From Gracilariopsis chorda (lineage: Eukaryota; Rhodophyta; Florideophyceae; Gracilariales; Gracilariaceae), in NCBI GenBank assembly GCA_003194525.1, contig NBIV01000063.1, forward strand, positions 241,753 through 305,752: 64,000 nt of DNA, given 5' to 3'. Positions 41,720 through 52,864 of this stretch are shown here, one piece after another. The position numbers and the translations under genes are program-made. Under the pieces are notes generated by a model. It was not told the origin of the DNA. It saw only the letters and a list, made by a program, of their open reading frames with translations, and did not search any database. How positions within the stretch are numbered: position 1 is the stretch's first letter; every line of letters begins with the position of its first letter.

Positions 41720-43797
41720 AGATAATGGTCAACTTCTCGACATACAACTTCGTTGCCAGTTCTGTTGCAGAGCTTGCTCGCTTAGTTCATACCCACTCTC
41801 TGCTCTCGACTTCCTTTTGTGGTTCGTAATCGGACTTCCAAATGCCAGTGCAACAGAGTCGATCTATCTTGCTCTGCATGTAGTAGTTTCTTTTCGTTAA
41901 GCCGTCTGCAAGGTTTTCGTGGCCTTGTATCAACATGAGTTTGTCTAGCTCTCCGGACTCAAAACTCTTGCTACTGCGTTATACGGTAGTTCTCAGTCGA
42001 TACTCGTGCCCTTCGTGAAGCGTAGTGATCGTATCCCATAGCGCCTTAGATTCCACGATTATTTCGTGTGTTATCGAGCAGCTGTTGAACATCGAGCGCA
42101 AAGCATTATTGATGTAGAATCCCCGATCGCCGGCAAAAGCGCATGCAAGAACTTCTGCTGCATATGCCGAATATGAGATTCTCTTTTTTTGACTTGACCA
42201 ATCGATGGTATGGAATATTTTCTAATCAGCAGTACTAATCTTGATGCCTTGCAACATTCTTGATTGTCCATAGTTCCATTCTTTTCCTGCGTGTGATGCG
42301 TCTCAGTATGTGACGATCGCTGCGCATTGTATTCGCGAGGGTTTTATGAAACGGAGAGTAGGGGTCGTTCGGAGTAATTCGTTGACTGATACGTTCGTAT
42401 CAACGAGGTCCTGTACCTTCAGATTCGATAAGCGTTGTTCCATCAACGATGTGATGAGAGATGCTTGAGGCATGAATGCATTGCCATATAGCAGTGTCCC
42501 TGCTAATGATCTGAATGTCCTTTTCTCGACTTCTGTTACCTTGCAGATGACCTGTTTGCGTCTTTTCCGATTAAGGTTAATGAGTTTTATCCGCTTCATG
42601 TACCTGTGCATCGACATGGTTATCGACCCGTGTTCGTCGGGTTCGATCTCGCAACCGCTGAAGAGGATCTTCTGATTTCCCACCACCTTTCCAATCACAA
42701 ACCTTTTGCCAATCTTTTCAATAAACTTCTGCATCTCTTCGACGCTTCCAGCCAGTAGAAAGTCGTCGGTGAGCTTTACGACTATCAGGACAATCTTACC
42801 GTATTCTCGCCTGAAGTATAATTGTCCGATGCCTAGTATTCGTTCTAGTCCGCCGTATTTGAGCATCCATTTCTCGACGGTCTTCATCCATTGCCTTCCT
42901 GCCTCGACGATGCCGTACGGAAGCTTCGTTACTTTCCACAATATGCGGCGTGGCCCATCCCATTCTCGTGGGGGACGAACGAATATCGATCTTCTTATCG
43001 GGCCGCTCTGAAGGTATGCACCCTTAATATCGATCGCCGCGAGTCCAAATCCGAGGAAAGTTGTGAGTGAAAGAAGTAGTCTCATAATATCTAGTTGGAC
43101 TATGGCTGAGTCTGTTCTAATATCCCCTCGTTCCTTATCTCTGTTTCCGTGCGGGACTATTCTCGCTTTCATTGCGCGTTCGCTTTCTTCGTCCGTATTG
43201 ACATTGTAAACCACGTGAGATGTTATGACGTTAGCATTTCGTTTTACCTCGTGTTCTGGGACTGGTGTGTATGCATCTATCCAGTTAGTGTGGTGTTTCT
43301 TCTGGAATGCCTGATCTAGGATGCATGCTGGTGCAAATGCAAGCTCCTTCCTCGTTATCTGTTTACCCCCCACTGTGATCGAATATGTTGTCGAATACCC
43401 TCTGCTTATCCGGAGTTAGTTCCATTCCGATGGATGTGTGTTCTTTCTGTTCTTCTCTCTTTGTGTGTAAACCGATGTCTTTCCGTTCCGGTTTTCCGTT
43501 TGATTCCCGGGATGAAATCATGAGGTTGTTCGACGGAAGCATATTTGTTGTTGAGTTCTCTTTCCTTACCCCTACATCCGGTGAACCGACTTCATATCAT
43601 AGGGCGTCTTCGAGAGTTCCTTGCATTAGTTTAGCTGCTATCGGATGGTTAGATATGAGGCGGATGTCCTCGTATGCGGTTTTCATTGGTCTGCCATGCC
43701 ATGATCGTCTGGTAACCACAAAGTGTTCTCTGGGAGCAACGACTTCTGCCTCTGTCAGATAACCTGCTCCACGTGATGGTTTGATATATAAGTACAC
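41720..43797 (-). pseudogene. C1 reverse transcriptase and RNase H
   Basis: An uninterrupted 356-codon RT block (42303-43373) with WIDAYTPVP, KARIVPHGNRD, IDIKGAYLQS and LPYGIVEAG. The catalytic block is VKLTDDFLLAG, so the usual Y-V-D-D is L-T-D-D with both Asp kept. The N-terminal linker runs back to 43797, joined through a frameshift in a G6 run near 43370-43375 and a TGA near 43597. The RNase H tail (VESKALWD, then GHENLADGLTKRN near 41900) is in pieces before the LTR. Confidence 0.82.
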
Positions 43798-45105
43798 TTT
43801 TCTTCCCTGTGGTAGCGTATGAGGGCTGGTAGTGACTGGTAATCGTGTTTTAAAGAGCCTGTGTAGCGCTCTTGTCGCTACCTGTTCTTTGTGGGCGTCG
43901 AGTATTTCTTGTTATACGATCGAGGTTGGTATTCCTAGCAGGGAGGGGCTGTATCCTTTTACCAGCTCAAATGAGCTCAGAATAGTTGATTCAGAGAACA
44001 TATTGGACAAAAATGTCGCCCTGGTGAGGATCGTGTGGTGTTTGTCTTGTGATTTTTCCTTGCTGATCTTCTCAATGATCTTCTTGACTGTTTGGTGTTT
44101 TCTTTCTACTATCTTCAACTTATTGTGCCTCGTTGCCGGTCTTGGACGATATTAGATATTTTGGTTGATGCAGAATGATCTCAATGCCGGTGAGTTATAC
44201 TCGTCGTCTGCTGATAATCGTGATGGACATCCGTGCCTGCATATCCATATAAATTCGATTTCCCTTAAAATGGTGTTTGCGGATGTGTCTGTTACGATCG
44301 CTGTTTCTGAGTAGCTTTTGCCAGTATATGTGATATGGATGACTGTTCGTCTCTCACCATTGATATCTACGAAGAAGAAGTCAATCTGTACTTCCTGGTT
44401 GAAGTCTTCGTTCAAGTGGGACAATGAGATTTTCCTCGTTCTTGCTGGTTGTCCGGACTGTGCGCAGATATCGTTTGCGTCGGATATTGATTCTATCTCT
44501 CGTTTGAGTGTTTCGTTGAGTATTCTTGCCTCTTGGCATATGCTCTTCACCTCGTTCCCTGGGGCATGCGGATATCGATGTATCCGCTTTGCTAATGTTT
44601 TCATTGCTCGGTTGTGATTTGGGTTGGAACTGGTGAGAAGAATCCTGGAAATTCTGATTGTGCCTGGCTGTAGGACGATAAGAATTCTGAGTCGTTTGTC
44701 ATGTCCACTCATATCGATGTATTTAGGAAGTTTACGGGATCCTCTGTCTTCCGGTCACTCGATGATAATCTTTCTGCGTTCACCCCTGTCAAGGGTGGCT
44801 GCGTATTGTTTTGTATTGAGTCCAACGATTAGTGGATCGTCTCCGTCAGTCAGGTCGACTGTGAGAGAGAGTGGTTCTGAATTTTTTTCGTTGACAGTTA
44901 ATGTCCATGAACATTTTACTGGCTTGGCGTTTATCCCCTTCGGTCCCCATCTTTGTAGGTTTTCATCTCGCGGTGGGTCTAGGTTGAGCTTTATTCCAAG
45001 CATGTCACAGATTCTTGTTGCTGTGGCGATGCCTCCCGTCGATGTGGGTGCCCTTTCGTCCAGAATTGGGTTAGGATCTGGTTGGAGCTCACCGATCTTA
45101 CTCAC
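43798..45105 (-). pseudogene. C1 protease and integrase (broken)
   Basis: Protease at the start: ILDERAPTSTGG (about 45030-45065) sits where copia proteases have D-T-G-A, so catalytic Asp is present but T-G is E-R. DDPLIVGLN near 44835 matches the protease C-terminus. Integrase: His-rich HHCC region near 44560-44600, VQIDFFFVD with the first Asp (about 44370), SADDEY with the second (about 44210) and VERKHQTVKK with the Glu (about 44100). In-frame stops at 44152-44154 and 43912-43914; a stop after IIIE at 44755 separates protease from integrase. Confidence 0.72.
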
Positions 45106-45179
45106 TGAAAATACTCCTCCTCTTCTGGTTCCGATTCTTCTTCTTTATTTGTGTGGTCTTGACCGTTGTCTGGCTTCTC

Positions 45180-46361
45180 CGTCTTAGTCCGTGGTTGGTC
45201 CTCGCGTCCGGGATTGTATCTCCTGTTGTTCAATGGATGAATTTCGTATATGCGATCTTTCCATTGGTGATCCGGTTTAGCTCAAGCCCAGTAATTCCCT
45301 TTCTTGCCGAAAGAGGGTCGTTTATGGTTGAATCCGGATGTTTGGTATGCCTTGCCGGCTATCATAGTTCTCGTGATTTTATTCCCTCTGTCTAGGTCAG
45401 TTGTTGCTTTCTTTTTTGGTAGGTTCTCGATTTGTAGGTCTTTGATGGCCGCTACTGTGTCCTCCAGGCGTATGAAAGATCTTTTTGGCTTCTCTGTCAT
45501 GATGAACGTATGCCGATTTAAGATGTTCCTGATGGTTTCATAGCACTGTTTAGCTTCGACTATATCGATCTGTTCTGATGTGGTTTCATGCGTCCCGCTG
45601 GTGTCTTTGTCGGACGACTGCCTGTTGATATCGAGGATCCTATTTGGGATATCCTTCATCGTCTTAAGCTTCTTTGCGAATATCTGTTGATAATCTTCGG
45701 ATATTACTGGGTTGAGTCTGGCTGTTGCAATCAAAGAAGAAACCACCTTATTCAAAGTTACTGTTGGCAGGTTCGAGTTTTCCATTAGTATCATGGCGAA
45801 TGTCTGGCTACCTTTTTCATCTTCTGTGCTTCGGGATAGATTAAGACATGCCTGTGCATGTCCGAAAAAACTGTCTGCCTACGCGTTGAAATTTTCGTTC
45901 TCCTCTCGTACGCAGTTGTGTGTGGTTCTGATCATTTTTACCTTACGTCGAACCGAATCTGATATTGAATTCTTAGCTACCAGACCGATGATCCTTCCTA
46001 GTGCTTCAATTTGTTCTTCATTACACTTGTTGCTGTTGATGTGTAAGCACATTTATCTTGCATTAACGGATCGGTTTACGAGTTGCTGATATCCGTAGTC
46101 CTTGTACGAGTCAATTGTTAGACATAGCGTATTCGCTACTCCTTTTGCTCTGTTTTCACTTCCTTCTGCGTAGTCGAGGATCCGTTTTGCCCATACTCTA
46201 ACGTTCTGTTGCCAGATGTACTTGTCAGTAGATGATTCTAGTCTCGGTGGTTCGAGAAGGTAAGTAAACGATGGTTGCGCTGGGCCCATAACTGTAGATT
46301 GTGAGGATGTCATGTCAATTGCGTGGGATGACATGTAATCTGGAGGCACTGTAGAAAGCAC
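45180..46361 (-). pseudogene. C1 Gag (broken)
   Basis: One frame runs from the 5' LTR boundary with stops after SVNAR (46053) and after ENFNA (about 45880) and again after GNYWA (45282). The part 45282-45794 is open for 171 codons, helical and charged, ending in a basic tail (NHKRPSFGKKG) that could bind nucleic acid. No zinc knuckle seen. The likely ATG (ATGACATCC, about 46313) overlaps the LTR end. Confidence 0.6.
46279..46292 (-). promoter_or_regulatory. Putative half-tRNA primer site of C1
   Basis: Minus-strand GTTATGGGCCCAGC, complementary to GCTGGGCCCATAAC, the anticodon arm of initiator tRNA-Met. Drosophila copia primes from a cleaved initiator tRNA-Met at this region. Here the site starts 15 nt inside the LTR end and overlaps the gag frame. 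Confidence 0.6.
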
Positions 46362-46579
46362 AATTGCCTGGAATCTGCCTTTCTCTTTTCTTTGGTTCTC
46401 TACTCTTGTTTACTTTGCGCTTTCTCGCTTCTCTTATAACACTTGCATGCGTCCCTTCTTACACCGGTCAGACCTTTCAGGTTTTTCAGCTAGCCCGGTG
46501 CGCTACAATCAATTCGATCCCGTGCTTATGTTCAATTACAAAGTTCTATATCAGTTCGACACGTATACGTCTCCTCGCA
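46308..46579 (-). repeat. 5' LTR of C1
   Basis: 272 bp, roughly 10 percent different from the 3' LTR by eye, indicating an old insertion. Confidence 0.88.
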
Positions 46580-49500
46580 ATTCGTACTTAACCATCCCAA
46601 CTCTCCTGGAGCATCCAAAAGCTCCCAGCATATTTGTGCCGTATGTTCTTGTATTGGACGTCCTCTCACTGCGTAGACGATTATGAACATCAACCAGGTA
46701 TCCGAAGTTCAAAGCATAACCGTACAACCAGAGAATTATAGATATTCTGTAAGCAAAGCTCAAATTCAATAACTATACGTGTTGTCAGATGACTTAAGCT
46801 GACATTCATGTAAGCTTGGGTCAATGTGCTTTTGTTTGAGCCATAGACACGATGAAAGTTCAGGACGAAATGTTCCTGCCCGTTGGAGCTACCTACTCTG
46901 CGATTGTTTACTCTGGGGGTGTTTCTTCCCCCTATTTATCGTCTTGTTTTGAAGACCGTTCGCTTCGGACTCAGGCCCGTTCCAATAAATTTGTTTTGTG
47001 TATGGGAAGAAAGTATACACACACATGTCATACCTGTAGGCACAAGAGTGACCATACTTTGTGAAGCCATGCACGGTGCCATTGCACTCGCTGAGTCATT
47101 TTCTGCAAGTCCCAAACGTTTCTCTCTCGCCACGTCGCTCCTCTCTTCGATTCACCCTTCATTCATGCTCCTTGCATCCATCCATGCAAAAAATAGAACC
47201 TCCATGACTCCGGTCATCATGTCGCACAGCAACCAGCTCCTACCGCGCATGTCAAATCATACATTTCAAATTGATACTAGCTAACGTACCCCGGTCAATC
47301 CTCAAGAACCTCTACCGATTTCTGTGCCCTCTTCCCATCAACTGCGCATAGTGCGATCTCAATCAGCGCAGCAAAGCCGCGTTGGGAATCATGATATATC
47401 ACCATCCCGCTTTTCTCGAAGGCCCCTCGACGATTGGTATGGTAGAGGCAGGGATTGGTGACAATGGTGAGTCCTACTCTTGATCCGTCCATGTAATGCT
47501 GTTGTACAGGTAGTACAACAGTTAGTTTGGATATTATATTGTCTGATGTATTGAAACGGGTCTCTGCAAGAACGGGATTAAGGAATGAATATATATATAC
47601 CGTATTTTATAAATTATGGCATTAAAACGGCCCTCAATTGCATTGCATTATGCTTGTCTGACCTTCTGCAAGTATGCGTGTAGTGAGGCTGGCTATTGCA
47701 TTCGCAATGTCTGCAGTGCCCTATATGCTTCGGGCGCGAGAAACGAACATCTGGAATAGCTCTCCTACTTCAAATTGGTTCTTCATGGATCAGGCTTTTT
47801 CAACGGTACAAAGAACAGCACAAACCCAGGAAAGAATTATATCAATATCGCTTTGTCATCCATTTGCGGCTAGTGAGATGGTGTTACTTTGCATAGAACA
47901 GCATCCATAGTAGACCACAACTCATTTGCAATCAGAAATAAGATTCCAATTCTGCAAGGTATGCCGTCTTCAGCAAAAAATCTTTGGCCTTTCGGATACT
48001 CGGAGGTTTGCAAGGCTGGAGGCACTGTTGAAATTGCTCTAGAGAATTGCATAGCTAGTAGTTTCTCGATCAAGCAATCAAAGGAGCAGAATAATGTACA
48101 AAACGTTGCCCGATTTCCTGCACTAAACTTTGTGAACTCCATCGCTAAACGTCCGCCATGGGTACAAATGTAGCACAACCGATTTGTGGAAACCAATAAA
48201 GAACCATAATTTCGGCTCGTTAAGTGAAAAAGTGCATTCAGAGCTATGAACGTACTCTCTCTGAAGTACAAGGGAAAGCTGAGCAGTTCTGTCTCTATGT
48301 TGGATGTGTAAAAGTGTGTTGGAGAAGAGACGGAGCTCATAGAGGGTAATCACGTAGAGGCACATATACAACATTATGCAAAACGCGCTGTAAGAGTGAC
48401 CATCAACAAATAGAGGATGTTTATGAGAGAATGCAAAGCAATTATGGAAACAGACCATGTGCAACTCGTGTGGCATATCACAAATTTTGTCAGTAACGTA
48501 CAGAAGTAGCCAAGAAGAGGGCAATGCTCGCAAATGAGCGACAGAAAGGAAATAATACGGTCACACTCGCTTCAATATCTTCATAGTTCTAGAGAGTTGC
48601 TTTGTCAGAGTTAGATAAAAACGATGAAGAGGAAGTGCAGCTTGAGCTTAAAAGATTCGAGAAAGAGTTTGGGGATTTCTGAAAATGGCAACATCAGCAT
48701 GACGCAGATCGAAATATGGGCTTGATGTGATCTAGTTAAAAAATTTTCTAACCGATCTTAAATCAGATACGTATGGTACGCTTGACAGAATGTGGATGCC
48801 ATTATTCGTCCTCGAAAAACAGGAACCCTTAAACCCTTCTTACCTGCGCAAAACATACTACAAGACTGTGCAGGTCGACAAAGTGACCTCTTATTTAATG
48901 GTCTTGTTGCCTGGCAAACGTATAGATACGTTTCTCGAATCGCATGAGTGGACGAATTTGTTGTTCTTGTCGTCCACATATGTGACAAAGGCTCGTGTTG
49001 ATCACCATCGACGAAAAGGAAAGGTGTAAGACTTTCTTGAGGGCTAGGTAATCGTTATCATTACGTGAGGAAGAGTCAATAAGACCCAAGAATGCTTGAT
49101 CATCTAAAGCGTGCTCGTGCACAACTGCCGATGTGACTCTGATATCTTCCACTCCGTTATCATTTGTCACCATATTTGAAGGTCTCGTTGGTGTTTCCAT
49201 GCCAACTTAAAACTGTATCACATGCTGTGCGTGTGAAGATAAAGCTCCGCTCACCGTCCTTGTCAGACTGTGCGGAAGAAGGAGATGGCGTGGACCATCT
49301 CACCATCATTGGGGATGGTGAGAAAGCGTCCTGCCTGCTCACCATCCCCGAGGATGTGTGATGTCTGCTTACAATGCCGCATTCATGCGAGCATGTTAGG
49401 ACTCAAACTACCGAGAAAGACGACTACCGTATTTCTATCTGAGTATAAAAGAAGGGAACAGAGCTCAGACTTTGCCTCTCGTCTGTTCCCCAACCCATTA

Positions 49501-49826
49501 TTACCATCAACTCTACCTCTCTAAGCAAAGGAATCATCCTTTTTGGGCCGCCCCTAGCTACCACTACAGGCCGCCCCTTTTTTTTAAACGTATTATTTCA
49601 CGACAGTGCGTATTGAAACGCAATTCCTTCATAACCACTTAGACTTGCTCTGACAGGTTGCAATGCCGCTTGCACTGTATCTTGAAAAAAAACCTTCTAT
49701 TTGAAATTAGAGGTAAGAACGGATGAACAAGCTCTATATTTCTGACCAGGCCCGTATATATTACTAATGACTACCCCTGAATTACCGTGAGAAATGACGA
49801 CCTGACTACACATCCCGCGGAGAAGT

Positions 49827-50336
49827 CTAGTAGTCACATTGGATGTACACGCGTACAGGGTGCTCAGGTTGTACAGTACAGCCATTGATGAAGCCCGCCG
49901 CCGTTGCCAATCTGGGTGTGCCTGTTACTGACTGAATCGGGATCTGGTAGGAAGAGCTCCTATACACCATCGCTATCTTCTCTAAAACCTTGCCGTTGTG
50001 TTTTATATCTCGCCTGGGGATACCGTTGAGGCGCTTTATATTCAGATAGTACTGCTTGCTTCGTGCATACGTCTTTCTGTTTGCCATACGCCATGTCGAT
50101 TTTGCAATGCTGCGGTATAACTTGTAAAACAGCCTATGATTGACGTTGCTTAAAATGTAGTATTGAGGGTCTTCTTGAAATAAGAATACGTTCAACGGTT
50201 CTTCAAACCGTTTTAAACGCAGAACTACACTTGCTATGTATTGATTATTTGTATTCCGACGTACAGTTGACAAACTTTTGCAAGAGTTGTGTACGTTACG
50301 CACGAAACACCAGCCCACTCTTTGTTGCTGTTGCAC
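49827..50336 (-). CDS. Unassigned frame, 170 codons (doubtful)
   Basis: The longest minus-strand frame in the gene-poor stretch. It opens at GTG and has no ATG near the start. The product would be basic and rich in Tyr, Arg and Asn, with no signal peptide, membrane span or motif I know. No repeat or neighbour supports it. It may be chance. Confidence 0.15.
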   Translation of the reverse strand: MQQQQRVGWCFVRNVHNSCKSLSTVRRNTNNQYIASVVLRLKRFEEPLNVFLFQEDPQYYILSNVNHRLFYKLYRSIAKSTWRMANRKTYARSKQYYLNIKRLNGIPRRDIKHNGKVLEKIAMVYRSSSYQIPIQSVTGTPRLATAAGFINGCTVQPEHPVRVYIQCDY

Positions 50337-51393
50337 GCGTTTTCTGGGCTTTGCTCAGCTTTTTGTACTCAACTGTCTTCTTGCCACATGTTTGTAAAAG
50401 ATTTGAGTCATTACACGAACAACCAGAATGTTGAAAGACCAATTCGAGAAATGAGCTCCTTTGTTGTTATATAAAAATCCAAGGAGATTTGAAGAGGAAT
50501 GGATAGGACGTACTGTAAAACCAGGTATAGTGGTCATGTCTTGACCCGGACGGGTCTTAGACGAGCCAAGGACGCCCTAAGTGGGGATTGTACGCGGCGA
50601 AGCGGGGCTTTGATGAATGGCCTGACCGAGCCGCAAGAGTTCGGGGTCCCCACCTGGCCGTGAAATTCGTTGAACGATCAGGCAGTACCACGGCGGCTTG
50701 GTTGAATTTTTTCGTCGTTCGATGGTTTAAAATATACGTATTCTCCTGGACGCTTCTCAGTCAGCAGTCCAACCCGTTGTCCGATCTGAAATAGAATCAT
50801 TGTAAACACTGACAAGGGTACCTCGGAGTGACATCCCCCTCAAAGGCAATGGGAGTACTGCATTAATCATAGAACTAAAATTGCTGACTACTGGTTACAG
50901 GCATCGCATAAGAGACCAAGAGCAGCGAACAGTCAGGTAGGAATGCGACTGTACTACAAACACATCTACGCTTGACGAAACAAGTAAACGGGACAATGCT
51001 TTACTTCAAAAGCCCCTGGCATCTGCAATCGATAACCATGCTAGATTATTCCATTTCATTCAAAAGACACAACCAAGAATTATCGAAGCTTCATTCAAAC
51101 ATGTTTTTGCTCCCGTCCGGAGGAGTCCGCAAACGCAAGCATACACGTTGTTTTGTCCAAACTAATCGCCGCTTCCAACGTTTGACGAATACGAAAAAGA
51201 GGCGCCCGAGCGCAGTTAGATTCTTCTAAACGACAGTCGAGCGTCGTTGTCCTGATGCCATAGTACTACTTAGTAACCCGAATTAATTCACAGCAGAGAA
51301 GGGAGTTAGTGGGTAGGTGGGGGTATTAATAGACTACGGGTCTCTTCGAGTTTGTCCCCTATGCGCAGGATTCAGCAACCCGGAAAGCTGTTC

Positions 51394-51460
51394 CTCTCCT
51401 CCTCTGTACCCGGAGGAGAGAGTTGCGTTTGTTTTCTCTTACGGCGTAAGAGAAAACAAA
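51394..51460. repeat. Two consecutive perfect hairpins
   Basis: CTCTCCTCC/GGAGGAGAG (51394-51402 with 51412-51420, 9-nt loop), then TTTGTTTTCTCTTAC/GTAAGAGAAAACAAA (51428-51442 with 51446-51460, loop GGC). The second is 15 bp, fully paired. No adjacent gene explains them. Confidence 0.8.
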
Positions 51461-52864
51461 GGCCCTTCGGAGATGCGAAACTGTCGGTGAACAATAAATT
51501 AAATATCGGTAATGTCTAAAGTTACTCAAGGTGTCTGTCGCTACCGACAGCGGCTGCAGACAGACGTGAGGTACATAGGCAGGCCTCTTGATCGTTGAGT
51601 ACCAACCTGTAAAGTTTGGTAACAGAGTGAAAAGAACCAGGCCCAAGAAACGAGGAAACCAGCTTGAAACATACAGTGTATGATTTCAATGCAGAACAGC
51701 ACCGTTGAGCCAAAAAAGGCAAGCTGCAAATGCTAAAAAACAACAGAGTACAGCAACGCTGCACGAGACGAATGATTCGGTGATGAGAGCACTGCCTTTC
51801 TCTTCTCGTAAAATGGTAACGTATCGCCTTTGTAAGCGGGCTGCGCGGCGACCCTTGGTAGGTGAGAACTAGAGCTATATCCGATTCAAACCTCGTCGAC
51901 TACGAATATAACGGGGCTCCAACAGATTAGCAAAGTAAGTATTCGATATACTTGAATCCCCTTCCAGATTCACGTCTGCGATTGAGCATGGGAAACAACG
52001 GGAACAGTTAACAAGCACGTAGAACCAGGGGAGTGCGGAGTGGACCATTGGCTGGGCGGCAGGCACTAGTAGTAGCTTTAACGGATGCCTTAAAAGGAGC
52101 CTCAAGCGCGTACAACAAATTTGTGGACGCCACAGACCTGGAAACGGAAAACCACGCAAGCGGCCCAAACGACAAATCAGCAACACAGGAATTCAAGGTG
52201 TAGCCCGATTCAGTAGCAACAAAGGATGACATCATGTTTCTTCCCGGTTACATTAAACAACCACCTATGGTTAGCACCCTCTCAGCAGACCAGCAAACGG
52301 TCAAATTTTCTTTCGTCTTGGTGTATAGTTTACGTAGGCAGACTGGTTTGCAGCACACAATATTTGAACAATAGGTATAACACGATTGACCTATTGCTAA
52401 AGCTCTGTGCTGGTTCATTGTGGTGCATCACCTATACTTTGTATTAGAATATATTTCTTTGATAGGAAGATCCCAAGAAGTGTCTGAACAGCAGCTAAGT
52501 TGTGGAAATGCAGTTAATGTTTCAGGCAAAGCACGGCACGGCGCATGCAAGTAAACCGATTGAGCAGAAGATGGCGTAACCGGCGTTTTAATTCTCACCT
52601 TGACAGATTTAGCACCTGCGACTCTTGGAGACCTGTTCGCTATGCCGCTGTCATTGCAGATATGCTGCAGAAGTCTTAGCGATCAACTCCGACAAATAAG
52701 CATAAGCTAGGAAGGGCAAGCATGGTCAAGACATGGGTTTATAGTTCAGTGTTATATGTCAAAACACTTATTAGCATTGAAAATCAGTTCTGCTCGTACC
52801 GTCTACTTCAGTTACAGGTAGAGGAGAGTAAAGGGTTTAACTTTGTACTGCTTAGGTTGCCAAG

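Larger units (their letters stand above)
41431..46579 (-). mobile_element. Ty1/copia retrotransposon (C1), 5149 bp, decayed
   Basis: LTRs of exactly equal length at 41431-41702 and 46308-46579 (272 bp each, ends TGTCATG... on the plus strand). Gag, protease, integrase, RT and RNase H follow in copia order (IN before RT) on the minus strand. The 5-bp flanks (ACGTA on the left, ATTCG on the right) do not match, so no target duplication is evident. Confidence 0.88.
46580..52206. other. 5.6 kb without a recognisable gene
   Basis: Many short frames on both strands; the longest (46883-47284 plus, 47870-48340 minus, 49827-50336 minus) have no recognised domain, and some start only at TTG or GTG. 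Noted inside: a TATAAAAG promoter-like site near 49444 followed by an inverted repeat GGGAACAG...CTGTTCCC (49455-49492), a CACCATC/GATGGTG hairpin near 49300, and two strong hairpins at 51394-51460. The tract may contain old element fragments that I cannot classify. Confidence 0.4.

Noticed and set aside
46883-47284. 133-codon plus frame as a host gene
   Set aside because: It begins at TTG, has no domain or conserved copy, and shorter frames overlap it on the other strand.
50480-50800. GC-rich stretch as rRNA or other structured RNA
   Set aside because: I find no conserved rRNA core sequence and no extended pairing.
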